A DNA stretch of 64,000 nucleotides, taken from positions 210,730-274,729 of the forward strand of contig MNCI01015627.1 of the NCBI GenBank assembly GCA_015680685.1, written 5' to 3'. Shown here one piece after another: positions 30,480-42,526 of this stretch. Source of the DNA: Gnetum montanum (Eukaryota > Streptophyta > Gnetopsida > Gnetales > Gnetaceae). The notes under the pieces are model-generated. The model made no database searches. It was not told the origin of the DNA and saw nothing but the letters and a program-made list of their open reading frames with translations. The first letter of the stretch is position 1. Each line of letters opens with the position of its first letter. The position numbers and the translations under genes were made by a program.

Positions 30480-33400
30480 AATCTTTCATAGAGAGAAAGG
30501 GGTCAAGGACGAGGACATGGACGTGAACATTTTGATGAAATAAGTAGTACATCTCCAACAAATATGGAAGATTCAATTAATGAACATGATAAAAATATGG
30601 AAGAACGTGCTCAACAACGGTTAAATATTCCACAACAGAGACATGGACATGGACACAGATGAGGACAAGGATGAAAACACAGAGATGAACAAGAAAATAA
30701 GTTTGCAATCATTTCCATTAACAAAAATATGCATGCACCTCCATTGTACCAAGAAGTTTTTTCAAATAGAGGATGTGGTTGGATGTCTACGTAATGATGA
30801 TTTGATGGTAGAAGATGAATTACTTATAAATCTAGTAGAGGTTAATACTATAGAATGAGAATGTGCACAAGGTAATGAAAGACAACATTTTAGGCAATGA
30901 ATAAGACAAGTAGAGGTGGTAGAGATGTTAGATTTACTTACAAGACTTGATCATGAACATGCTTGACCAAGATTGTGAATGGAACATCAAATAACATAAT
31001 AATTCAAATATAATGAATCAACAAATGCCTTCTGAGCTTATGAACAATAAGGTATTTTATTCAAATCTTTATAAGTTGAATGCACAAATCATGCATGCAA
31101 TTACAAGATTTTCAAGTAAGGTTGCTAATTTCAGTGTTCCTTGATTATGTGATATCTGCAATGAAAGCTTTCTAGGTATTTGTATGAAAGCTATAGAAAG
31201 GCTTGGTCCAACATGTTCAAGGTGTTTAAGAGAAAAAGAAATGGGAATCTTGAATCAAGATGGTGAAGATATTAAACACATTTCTATTGATAATAACATG
31301 GATCAAGAACCCCAACCATTAATCTTATCAAGACTATCAGAAATTGAGGAAATGCTTATAGCAAGAATTAACCCTATTTTACAAGTTACACATGCTATAG
31401 GAGATTAATTACAATATAAATAACATACCATTTGCTTTATGCAAGATGTATCTAAAATTGCAACTACGTTTTCTTTGAGGATTCATGAGATTCCAATGTT
31501 AATATTAAGAAGAATTGATCAAATTAGAACAACCTATAACTTTGTTGTAAATAAAAAAAGTGTGTGTATGCTGCCTTATCATACAAGAAACAAAAGAATC
31601 CATTTTACTAGGATATAGAAATAGATGAGCATGCTTTGGATGATGTTAGTGATACATGACATGTTAATGTATTTGAAAGGATTTGTTACATTGCATTATG
31701 TGAGGAGGATGGCTAGATGAGATTGTAGTTTGATGGTCCTTTGGTTGATTTAAAGGAAGAAATTATTTTGGGAAAAGATCTTGATCTAGTAAGAGCTTGG
31801 TTAGAAAATCCAAATGTTGAAAGTTCAGATTATGCCTAATGGCCAACACTTTTAGAGTCACCCATCAATTGAGCTCAACATAATTGGAATGCTTCCATTG
31901 TCTTTTCCAACATTGTTTCCATGTGTAAAATATGACTTCCTTATAAAAAGATCCAAGGATGTTATGTTACATGAATATGCTAGACATCTAATTCTATATA
32001 AGGATGGAAGATTTGGACATCATAAAAGATTTAGGTATTACAAATAAATTTCATTCACATTACTAAATAGTATTAATGTTTTTAAAATTCTATGAACTAA
32101 TTATGTATTAATTTTATTTTTAGGTATCTCATTTACCTCATAATAACAAGAAACTGTGCATTGAAATCAACATCAGTATTCTTCAAAACAAATATTACCA
32201 AAGCATTGTTAACAATCCAAGAATTACATGAAGGACTAGAAAATGCACCATCAGATAATTTTGTTGATAATTTGATGAGACTTGGAACAACAATATGAGG
32301 AATACCTTTTTACTAGAGAAAATGCAAAGTGCAATTGTTTGATTTGATAAATAAGTTGGGTGAACCAACTGTTTTTTTCTTTTACTTTGAGTGCAACAAA
32401 TCTTTACTAGAACCATTAGAAAATGTTTCTGTAATAAAGGAATGGAAAATGAAAAATATTATTGAGAATCCACATATAGTTGTCGAGTTTATGCATCTTC
32501 GACATAAGGCATTTCACAAAAAGGTATTATTTGAGGAATTCAATGTGGCTGATTACTCAACAAGATATGAATGGCAACATAGGGGATCACCACATGTGCA
32601 TGGCTTTGTTTAGTTCAAGGGTGCTCCAAACATAGAGTAACTTGACTGGAATGATCTAGAAGCAATTAGAAAGATGAGACAACTTTTTTTTATACAATAA
32701 CAAATGCATGGAATAGTAGATTCAATCAATATGGAATATCTAATTATGTAAGTTATTTGGAATTTGTGAACTTTTTTTTCGTTTGTTTTAAATTTTAAAA
32801 TATTTTTGAAGTAATTTGAAATAATCATTAAAACTATCCAATTATTTCATTTGTAGATGCAATGTGTTAATAATCCAAGCATCCATGTGATATTGAAAGT
32901 AAACAGCTGAATTCATGGATCTTGATATTGATTATGATGAGCGTTTAAATTCTGTTCAGCATCATACATAATGTAAAAGAGGAGCATGTTTAAGAACCAA
33001 AAATAATGTATAAGTTTGCATGTAAAATTATATTTCTTTGAATAAATTAATTATTATTTGCATCATGAATGTATTTAATCTAGAGAAAAATTATATGAAT
33101 TTAACTTTTTCCTTAGGTATAATGTTTCATGGCCATTGCGAGCTCAATTAGAACTCTTTCAAGATCCACAAAACAAAAATCATGTTACTTATACACCATG
33201 TCGAAATGATCCAAAATTGAATGTTCATAATAGAATGATTCTTCAAACATGGAGAGAAAACCCAAATTTTTAACTAGTGCTTGACAAATATGTTGTTATT
33301 AAGTATATTACAAAATATGCAACAAAATATGAAAAGAAGTTAAGATCCTTTCATGGTTTGTTACTTAATATTGTAGATTCTTGAAACCTATAAGAAAATG

Positions 33401-33740
33401 TAATGCATGCATGCTCTAGGTAATAGAGACATTGGTACTATGGAGGTTTGTCATATGCTATATGGACTTCCATTGGTTGAATGTAGTAGAATATCTAATA
33501 CTATAAATGTGTTTAGAAATATCTATAAAAGAGTTATACTAGTTGTAGATGGAGATGAGAAACAAGAAACACACATGTTTCGTATCAATCCATATCAAAA
33601 GAGATCATAGTAAATGGAAGGAGTTTCATTACTGAATGCTATGAAATATTTTATGTTTAGCTTAAAAAAGAGAGAGGTGCCAATGTGGGAAACTCAACCA
33701 CAACTAGTTGTTGAAGATTACTAGCCTTGATTCAATCAGA
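30480..33740 (+). mobile_element. decayed Helitron, Rep part of Rep/helicase gene
   Basis: Blocks typical of the Helitron helicase-like N-terminal region in order: LSRLSEIEEMLIARINPILQ (31327-31386), FPTLFPCVKYDF (about 31902), HEYARHLILYKDGRFGHHKR (about 31970-32030), NIIENPHIVVEFMHLRHKAF (32455-32515), EWQHRGSPHVHGF (32569-32607), NDPKLNVHNRMILQTWREN, VLDKYVVIKYITKYATKYEK (33280-33337) and EVCHMLYGLPLVECSR (33440-33490). HVHGF is the HUH metal site and KYITKYATKYEK carries the catalytic-Tyr region of rolling-circle Rep. Stops are frequent, no helicase motif (GKT) is seen, and the TC...CTRR ends were not located. Confidence 0.85.
31140..33610 (+). pseudogene. Helitron Rep gene, apparently intron-bearing
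   Basis: Rolling-circle replication initiator. The coding blocks are separated by AT-rich pieces with splice-like ends: near 32034-32124 (after KRFR, acceptor TTATTTTTAG), 32748-32856 (donor GTAAGTTA after ATCTAATTAT, acceptor TTTGTAG) and about 33010-33118 (acceptor TTCCTTAG). Removing them joins family blocks. This is inference; no transcript can be seen. Several TAG/TGA codons show it is inactive. Confidence 0.6.
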
Positions 33741-33915
33741 TACATCATGGGTTAACATGACTATGTGGATCTTGGGAGGCATTTGGTTTAAAGGTTTCTC
33801 AAAAGGAATAGATGCATAGGATGAAACAGGGCAACTAGTGGCATGATTTGATGGGGGCTTTGTAGGGCTATTGGTTTGGAAGAATGGTCTTTTCTGCATT
33901 TGGATTTCAACCCAC
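33741..33915. other. junction between Helitron and element A
   Basis: No motif recognised; the boundary between the Helitron remnant (plus) and the truncated LTR element A (minus) lies here. Confidence 0.3.
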
Positions 33916-36203
33916 TTAGTAGAGGAATTGATTGTAAGTTAATGACCTTGGTAGTGTTACGTTGTTGTGGTTGTGTAGGAATTTCATCCTATATGGATGG
34001 AGTAAGTAGTAATTAGGTTGAGGGCAGAGGAAAATGTGTAGAAGAATGAGGAGGGTACTAACGAAATGGGCATTCCCCTCTGGGAGATGGAGAATGAGCT
34101 CTATAGTACTCCGAAGGGTAGTAGTTATGTTGAAAAGAAGCATGACTAGAGGAGTCATACAGAGACATCGGTTGTTGAACATAGTATCCATATGGATTTG
34201 GCTACCTATAAGGGTACTACTACCTTGATGGTGGCATCCCCTACTTCTATGGGTGCTACCATTGCTAATATTGCTCATGGTTGTGGTGGAGCTTCACTTG
34301 GATAATAAGCTTGTTGTTGGTGGAATTGCCTAGGATTGCCTTAAGGATAAGATAATATTTTGGATGCTTGCCTTCTTATCAGCGTAGGATTTAGAGCATA
34401 CAACCTAGATTCTTGCAAGTGTGACACAATGGAAAAACATCCCTTAGGATGTTCATATTGGTAGATGTCACACCAACCATCATCATCTGATTCTAACTTC
34501 ATAATCTCTTCTATTGTAGTAGCTTTACCCTTACCCCTTTGGTAGGCACGTTTACCTTCCTTCCTTCCTTCTCCTACAATCACAACAACTACCTTGTTGT
34601 TTAAATTCCTTTGCAATTTTTAGAGCTATTTGGAATTCTTCATCTAAAGATTTCCACATTTTTTCCACCTTGGCCAAAATTTTGGAAACATATTTATGAA
34701 TCAACAAAGTTTTTCACTACACCACTTCATCCAGTGGTGCCTCCCTCTCATTGTCACATAATCGTATCTTCCTTTTTTTGATGGAAGGGTCTTGGTTATA
34801 TTCTTCAGGACTTTTCCATTTCCTCAACTCTCCTTCTTCTTTTGTAACCTGCTCAATTTTTCTTTGGATTTGATGGGCTCTAAGTTCTAATAGTCTTCCT
34901 TGGGCATAGACACCAAGGGTTCTTCCTGTTTCTGATCAAAGTTCATCTATGATATGGCAAAGCTTCTCTTGCTAAGAGTAACCATGGCTAGGACATATGT
35001 GTAAAAGAGAGAAATACCTATCCATGGCTATGTCCAAGGGTTCATGTGTTCCTTGTCACTAGCCTTAGATTTGCATTCTTAGATTGGACACTTAGGAGTA
35101 CATTTGATATTTGTCATTGAATAGCTTAAGCATCATACTCCATCTACGACTTGATTCTGGCTCTAAGGAGTAGTGCCAACTTTTTGCTTCTTTTGTGAGT
35201 ATCCTAGAAAATAGCTTGAGTTTTTTCTAGTCATTCTCTATGTTTTGAAAGGCACAAGCATTGTGAAAGGCTTGAAAATGAGTCTATGGATCTAAGTTAT
35301 ATCCCCTCTCAAATTTGGAGATATTATTCATATCCAAGCTCTTGATTCTACTATCTTTCAAATGCTTGGTTGGAATTCTAACTGCCTTTGCGATGTTTAA
35401 CAGGCTTTGAGTTATAAGCAAAGGCTCATCATCATCATGATTTCAATGACGTTTATGATTTTCTCTCCTACCCCTTCGTTCATGATGGGGCCTATGATCA
35501 TTGTCCTACCGTTCACCTCCATCATGGTTTTGTCCTCTATGATTTTGATCAGATTTAGAGGAGGAAGGAGAAGATGTAGATGAAGAGGAAGAAGAGGGAG
35601 GAGGACTGCCACCACCATAGTGTCTACCACCTCCTCTTTCCTTGTCACACTCATGATCATTAGGTTTATCATCATCATGATGCTTGCTCCAGCCCTTACC
35701 CTGACTTCCACTTTTCTTGAACTAGGATTATTGATAGTGGATTGTAAGTTTGAGTTCAAGCCCCCTTCACTAGAGTCAAGGGATGGAGAATCTTCATGTT
35801 GAGAACCCCTAGAGGGAGGATCCTCATTGTCTTTTTGATTCAATAGGAACAAGGGTTAGTGAATTGTTTCTCCTTCACAACTTCATGGTGCTTCTCCTGG
35901 TGCCAATCTCTTTTGCATTTTTTTTTGTTGGATGGTAGTCCTGATAGTTATGGTCTTGCACAACGTAATCTTCGTGAAGATCTAGGATGCCTAAAATCTT
36001 AAAAGTTTTGAGGATCATCCTAGGAATAGATCAGTTGGCTGACAACACAACGTTGCCCTCCATGTCTTTGCACCATAGTTATTCATCTTGATGTAGGATG
36101 AAGGCAAACTCATGCACAAACTCATCTAGATGAGCATACATCACTTTGAATTCCTAGGCATTGGCAGTTTTGATTCATCATGCCTATGAGAAGAAGACAT
36201 TTT
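33916..36203 (-). pseudogene. element A gag
   Basis: Gag of an LTR element related to element B. It begins MSSSHRHDESKLP at 36203, after the primer site. Later blocks: Ser/Arg/Asp-rich linker with runs of codons for His and Arg (35412-35850), LDMNNISKFERGYNLDP, THFQAFHNACAFQNIENDWK, SWHYSLEPESSRRWSMMLKL and FNDKYQMYS (about 35100-35350), then HEPLDIAMDRYFSLLH and LGVYAQGRLLELRAHQIQRK (about 34870-35040), which match element B gag and the Retrotrans_gag fold. A degenerate knuckle CDIYQYEHPKGC (about 34440-34475) has lost one Cys. Many stops; nothing follows downstream, so the element is cut off. Confidence 0.7.
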
Positions 36204-36341
36204 GGATTAAAAGAAAAATTTAGTGTGCTTTAATTATAATTATAATTTTTATTTTTTGAATGATTATGACTTTAGGTTTCATTCCAGTGATCTTAAATAA
36301 TTTTTACCAAGTCCTAGATAGCACACATATCAAACTACAAG

Positions 36342-36360
36342 TCCTCGACAACAACGCCAA
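36342..36360 (-). promoter_or_regulatory. element A primer-binding site, Asp-tRNA type
   Basis: The minus strand after the LTR reads TGGCGTTGTTGTCGAGGA. The plant gypsy primer site complementary to Asp tRNA is TGGCGCCGTTGCCGGGGA; all differences are C-to-T or G-to-A. Confidence 0.75.
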
Positions 36361-37258
36361 TGATGAGTAGCAAGTAGATCGTATGCCCAACCATACAAAT
36401 TAGTAAGCATTCATGCACAATCTATTCAAATTCCATGGAATTATAGTGTTCTAAGTACACTGATCTCCAAGAGGTGAAACTAACCATTGTAATCATTGTC
36501 TTCCCAATTACACTTATGAAATGCAAAGGTATGGTTAAGTGCAACTTATGCATATGATTTTTATCATTTTTATGTTTTATGTTCTAAGTTGCCTAAAAAT
36601 GAAGAATACTGGATAAAGATATTTAATTGCTAATTTAATCTAATAACCAACACACAGTTAACTAATCCTAACATAAGCATTTGTTTCCACTTGTCATACA
36701 CATCTTGACCATGTTTAACGATACTAGGTTACCAAACCTTAAGTGTTACTATGATTACCAAGCACTAAGCATATGCTGAAAGTGGTTGTACTTATGTGCT
36801 TAATTAATTACTATTTAATCTATCTTAATCTAGCTTAATTTCATTACTTTAATTACTTAAAGCATTAAAGGAAATTACTTAAAATATTAAATGCATAAAG
36901 GAAATAATTAATCTATTTGAAAGTGTTGTAAGGTTTATTATAAAGCTTCTCTTTATTATTGCACACACTATAGTGCTTAGGTACAATAGTGCTCGAATAA
37001 AGATCTGTACACTCTTTGACTCCTACTATGGGCACTTACAAAAATATTCTAACTTTCAAGTGGAAAAACTGCTAGAGCTTCACTACAACTATGAGACTTT
37101 TTCCATAAATGTAGCTGGTGAGCATGTATTTATAGGCAGAACAAGGAACCCTGTTGACAGGTACATGTCAATAGGTTAAAAAATACATCAATAGGATCAC
37201 ATTGATGAGATCCCATTGACAAGGTCACATTGACGTGGCCAACCATGATGCTTCATCA
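36361..37258 (-). repeat. element A 5' LTR
   Basis: In plus orientation it starts TGATGAGTAG and ends CTTCATCA, giving TGATG/CATCA ends as in element B. It is bounded by the primer site on its left. About 898 bp. The partner LTR is not in the window; element A is truncated near 33900. Confidence 0.65.
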
Positions 37259-38711
37259 TAAAGTCATATATAATCATGCAATAATGTTAATTAGAAAAAA
37301 TTTAAGCTTAAGCTTTGTTTTCAGAAAGAAAATAGTTTTTGAAGGAAAAAGTAAAGCTCATTAAAAAAATGTATCTAACATGTAAGCCAAGTTCCAAAGT
37401 GACATTTAGATTTTTTATGTAGATGGGAAATACACATTTAAATGTATCATATAGCATGTTAGCTTCAAACAACTACAATCTAGATAAGCATTTAAATGCA
37501 TCAAGAAGAGTCATTTAGTTACAAATTTTGCTTCTAAATAGCTCTTTTACCATGTTTACTTTCAAAGTTCATAATACCAAATTAGCACCTAGATGATGCG
37601 CCAAGGATTATTTCCATCTAGATGAAAGATTTTCATCTCTATAAGGTTACGCGTGATAATAGAGCAATTTTAAATGGTTCAAATAGGTTTAGAGGGTAAA
37701 TTAGCTTTATTGGTTGAACAATCTATATTAAGAAGGAATTAAAGATTAATGCATCACATTATTATTTAGAAGGTAGCTAAGTTATCATATAAATGTAAAT
37801 TTTATATTAAAAGTTAAGCATCTAGCTAATAATCTAGATGCATCTAAAGAATTCATTTAGATGCAGAATTTATATCTAAATAGCTCATCTTCTACATCAT
37901 CTATTGATGATGGGAGTACCAAGTATTTAGATAAAGCCAATTCTTATCGAAATGAAAAGAATTTGAAGTCAAACATGATTAAAGCTACTTTTAATGATAA
38001 GGCCTAATCTAAATACTAATCTAGCTTTAGTGACTAGGCAACCAATGTTTACTAAGAGCTTTATATGCCACATAAGCATTTGGAGAATAACCCTAGCTAT
38101 CATTTAGTTGTGGAATTTACATATAAATGTTTTATTTGTTGTTTAAGATCCACATCACCTTAGTCCAACTTAACATTTAGATAGAGGATAACTTCTTGTT
38201 ACCAACTAAGTTATAGATGTCGAATCAGGAAATATATTTAAAGATGAAAGGACATACAATTAAGCTTGAATTGATAGTGGGTAGTAGAGAATTAACTTGA
38301 ACTAAAAGGTTAATGACAAGAGTTAATTGGGAAATGGAAGACCTTGTAACACCTTGAAGTAAATTAAAGAATACTGCTTCAATGTTTGAATCATCATAGC
38401 CATTCAATAAATTAGTAAGAGAAGTTAAAGATGTAGAATTACAGAGTTTTGAATTTACCTAGACCTTAAAAAGATTATGGAGCCTTGGTTTTACATTCAA
38501 AATATCTTGAAACTACAAAAATATCATAGAAGGAGAGTAGAGAAGCTCTGTAAGAATTCTAGAATGTGGACAATTTTAGTTTTTTAATTACTTGTACATA
38601 TTCAACCTTAACATTTTTCAACTTCAACAATGAATTGATGTTGCAGGAAACATTGTGAAAGATGAGGAAGAAGAGGGAATTTCAAGCTTATCTTAACTCA
38701 ATGAGGATCAA
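37259..38711. repeat. AT-rich region with diverged CATTTAGATGCATCTA-type repeats
   Basis: Three or four related segments around 37383-37450, 37490-37560, 37830-37900 and 38080-38140 share ATTTAGNTGCATC and TAAATAGCTC words at irregular distances (about 250-340 bp). No coding content. Perhaps a decayed element between A and B. Confidence 0.35.
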
Positions 38712-39475
38712 TGATGAGTGGGGAGATACCACTACACTCAACCATATGAATACGAGCATTTTCATGCGCGATCCAGTCGAGCTCCACAGATAGAATAGTC
38801 ATGGCACCTAGATCATTAATCTTAGGTCACCGTTCGCTGTCTTCCCACCTGGACTAGTATTAGCTTTGCCACGTATGGTTTAGTCTAGAGTGAGGTGTAT
38901 GATGTGTTCCTAATCTAATGCTACTCTTGAAGGCAATGGAAGGTAATATTAACTAAGCTAGAAGGAAAGGGTAAGAGAATCTAATCTAGCCTAAGTGCAA
39001 TGAGAATCCGTTCCTTAATTATCTGTACAATCTTGGACTTCGTGCATGACTACCACTAGGATTACCAAGTGCAAATCCTAGGTACGCTACTGGGTTACCA
39101 AGTAGTCACACTTAAATGCTCGTAATCAAGTCATTCTCATTTTGCGTTCTAACGTGAGTTTAAGGGTGAGAGAGACTAATAAGGAGAGCAGTAAATAAAA
39201 ACTAAATAAATAAATAAATAAAGTGAATGTTGCAATGATGAAGTAATCTCGATCTTTATTTTTGGTCATGTGCGTGTCCAAGTATGTCACACTCGAATAA
39301 AGGATGCCGTACAATTACATTCACCACACTGCGGGCATACACTGGAAAATAATCTAACTTTGGAGGTATCAAACTGCCAGAGTCTAGCTACAATCTAACT
39401 CTAAAAATGTGAAACAAGGGAGAGCCTTCTCTTATTTATAGAATTGGCGATGGGCTGCGATATCGCATCCCATCA
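38712..39475 (-). repeat. element B 3' LTR
   Basis: 764 bp, aligned to 46638-47487 throughout. It has a single GCGATATCGC word near its right end where the other LTR has an expanded array. The CAATCGTGGGGGTA on the minus strand next to 39475 serves as the polypurine tract. Confidence 0.88.
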
Positions 39476-39924
39476 TACCCCCACGATTGAATAAAAACTC
39501 GTCCTCGAGTTATAGTGATTACACAGTGGATAGGTATGGGATTATTAGATGGAAAAAGAAATGGGATGATGCCGTAGTGTGGGAAGAAAAAAAATAAATA
39601 CACAACACACAAAATATTTTATAACTACAAAAATTTTGAACTTATGTAGTTCTTGGTGGTGGTGGCTCCTCCATTGGTGCCTTCCCTTTGTCTTGTGCTT
39701 CAGGCTTTGAGGCTTGATGGCGTTGAAGTATGGCATGGAGCTTCTCCTCTTCAGTCCGATGATCTTGTGCCATCCATGCTAATGTTCCAACATTTGATGG
39801 AGTTGGCACTTCCCATGGACAGGGTAGTTGCTGAAACATTTGGTTGGCCTTGACATACCAAGCCGCAAACACCTGTCATTCCTCCTCATAGGCTTTGGCT
39901 TTATTCTTGTATTCATGAAGATCT

Positions 39925-40018
39925 GTTAACCGTTGAGCCAAGTCGGTTGTCACATCTTTCTGTCCCTGGTNCGTTAACCGTTGAGCCAAGTCGGTTGTCA
40001 CATCTTTCTGTCCCTGGT
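39925..40018. repeat. duplication around single N (39971)
   Basis: 46 bases at 39925-39970 recur at 39973-40018 on the other side of one N. It looks like two contig ends joined without merging their overlap. Shift 48, so the coiled-coil frame is unaffected. Confidence 0.9.
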
Positions 40019-40598
40019 AGCTGGCTCTCACCATCTCAAGTTTAGAATTTGCAACATCCAGTTTTTCTAACAGCTTATTGCATTCTGCAAATTCCGCTTC
40101 ATATTTGATGTGTGTGGAAGCTACCTGCTGCTTGAGCTCTGACCTCAGGCGCCCTACTGTTAACATGGCAAGGTTGGCACATCTTAAATTTTCCAACTCC
40201 ATGTATTCTGTCAAGTCTTGAATCTACAGGTCTTGGTTCTTAACTTACGCTTGGTGGGCGGAGGCATATGTGTCCAATATGGCCCACTAATTAGTGTGTT
40301 GAGCATTGATAGTGTTGATTTGGGCCTTGGCCATATGGATCTCCTTTTGAAAGATATATTTATACATCCCTTCCTGATTGCGGAAGTGCTCCTTTAGCTT
40401 CTCATGTTGTTTAGCCTTGTTCTGCCACGCGCTTATCTCAATTGCTGACTTTTGATGAATGGCGCGTACCTCCTCCATCGAGAGGTTCAATTTTCTCTGG
40501 CTAAACAGCTTATGTCTCAGTTGAACCAGATGAATTTTTCTCGTAATTGATGAAAGTGTTCATCAAGAACGTTCTTTTGCTTTTCTACAATGGTCAAC

Positions 40599-40692
40599 CA
40601 AAGATTTTCTGCAACCAACTGCTTGTTTTCTTCTTGTAAGGCCTNTCAAAGATTTTCTGCAACCAACTGCTTGTTTTCTTCTTGTAAGGCCT
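40599..40692. repeat. duplication around single N (40645)
   Basis: 46 bases at 40599-40644 recur at 40647-40692. Same artefact pattern, shift 48. Confidence 0.9.
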
Positions 40693-42526
40693 TGAGTGCC
40701 TTAAGATGTACATGGGCTTGTGCCTATGCTGCAGAGGCATCCCAAACAGCCTTCTCTTTCTCATTGGCCACCCTTTTATTCTCCTCTATTAATTTGGTTA
40801 GCTGCTCAGTTTTAAAGTTTTCTAGCTGGTCTGCAGGAACAAATTGCAAAGGGTCTTGCTGTGCTGCTTGTAAGGCCACAAGCTGCTCTTGTAGTTTCTA
40901 CACTTCAGCTTCAGCATGCTCGGCCCTCACTTCGGATAAGACCAGCTTCTCTTTTTTGAAAATGAGGTCTGATTGAATTGCTGTAACATCCTAAGGGATG
41001 TCAAATAGGGACATCATTACTTGCCCTGTTTGAAGTAATCGATCAAGCACATCCTCATATTTCGTAGGAGTCATTGAGGTTTCAGCCAGAGTTTGAGCAT
41101 CTCATGCTCCTGAGAGATTTGCTAGTGGCACAACAGGTACATTGAAGGATTCTTTGATGTGGTTTGCAATCACTTCTGTAGCTCCCATGAAATTCTGGTG
41201 TTGCATGACCACCATAGTGGCCCCTTCACCAATCTCTAACTGCACCTGGAAAGATGCCGTGTTTCCTGAGATCTGTTGTGATCATCTACTTTCCCCTCCT
41301 CTTGTTTGAATGGATACTTCTCCCCTTGTGCGATCCAGTGAAACTGTAGGCTGAATGACATCATTGATGACATGGAAGAGGTTTGCATCATCATGACTTC
41401 CCCAACTGACCATCTCAGCGATGGCCCCAAGATGGCTCATCGACGGTCTGTAGTCTTGCGGTAGTGGCAGCTAATCCTGGCCTGTGCTAGGCCCTGCTTC
41501 TTGTTGTTGGTTGGGACCTATGGCTGGAGGTTAACTGGGTCCTGCAAGTTGAGTTGCAGTTGGTTCAGCCATCTATTCTTCTTCTTGCTCTGGTCCCAGC
41601 TCTTTGCCAGTGCTTTTTCTTGGAGTTGGCGCCTTTAGCAATTCAGCATATGAAGTAGTTTGAGCTTTTCAGAGGACATCATTGGTGTATCCCCAAATAC
41701 CGGAACGTTGGCAAAGCTTTCTAATAAGACAAGGGAAAGGCAGCACCATCTTCCATGTCTTTCATTCTTCGAACCGCCTCAGGATCTCTGTCAAATATAG
41801 ATGGGGTAGGTTAGCATTAACCTTTCCCATCAACACTGCACATCCTCTAGCCGCATACGTCGATATCCTTTTTAAGCCCTTTGTGGGGAAGAGGTGATAT
41901 GTCCCAATTTTGAAGTAAACCCTCTCTTCCATCATTAATTCACCAAATGCTTTATCTCTACCATAAGCCTTCTCCAACCAATCCTTTCACACATCGAGGT
42001 CTGAACGGGTGGATAACCGAGCAACCTGAGGCCCTGTATTCCAAAGGTTTAACACTTCCAAAATAGCCTGCATAGAGAAATCAACTATCACACTAGAAAT
42101 ATTAATAGTGGTGCCTTGCTCCCTATTATGCCAAAATTGGTACGTCTCTCCTATGTACCAGGCACCACTTTTAGAGAGGATAGGGCATAAGGGAGACCCT
42201 TTGAGGCGATCCCTAATGGCCTCAGGAGCGAACTCTATGAATGATTCAAAGTTTAACTCCACAATCACCATAGCGAATGTGGACTTCTCATGGATAGTTT
42301 GAACACAATCTTGGGGCAATGTGAGTTGTTGTCCCAGTTCAGGTGTTGCAGCAACTCCTCCTTCTGCCTGCCTAGACCGTCCGATAGGAGGTTCATCTTG
42401 ATGAATGCTGAATGATTGCTCCTCCTATTCTACATGTTGTCTGGCAGGACCTTGTCTTCCACCTCTCCGAGATCGTTTCTTTCCACCTTGGGCAGGACCC
42501 TCCTGTTGTCCACGTTTCGGGGCCAT

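Larger units (their letters stand above)
39642..42526 (-). pseudogene. element B extra ORF: basic start, unknown domain, long coiled coil
   Basis: ATG at 42526. N-terminus MAPKRGQQEGPAQGGKKRSR is strongly basic, like a nuclear localisation signal. Next a globular region: FESFIEFAPEAIRDRLKGSP, YIGETYQFWHNREQGTTINI, VDFSMQAILEVLNL (42060-42270), FGELMMEERVYFKIGTYHLF, then VNANLPHLYLTEILRRFEE (41762-41820) and LPFPCLIRKLC. A Pro/Gln-rich linker (41450-41640) leads to a coiled coil of several hundred residues rich in Glu, Gln, Lys and Ala (41030-39870) and a short tail ending EEPPPPRTT. About ten stops, mostly one-base changes. Two in-frame 48-bp assembly duplications lie in the coiled coil. Function unknown; the ANLP..YLTEILRR motif also occurs in the LINE extensions. 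Confidence 0.7.
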
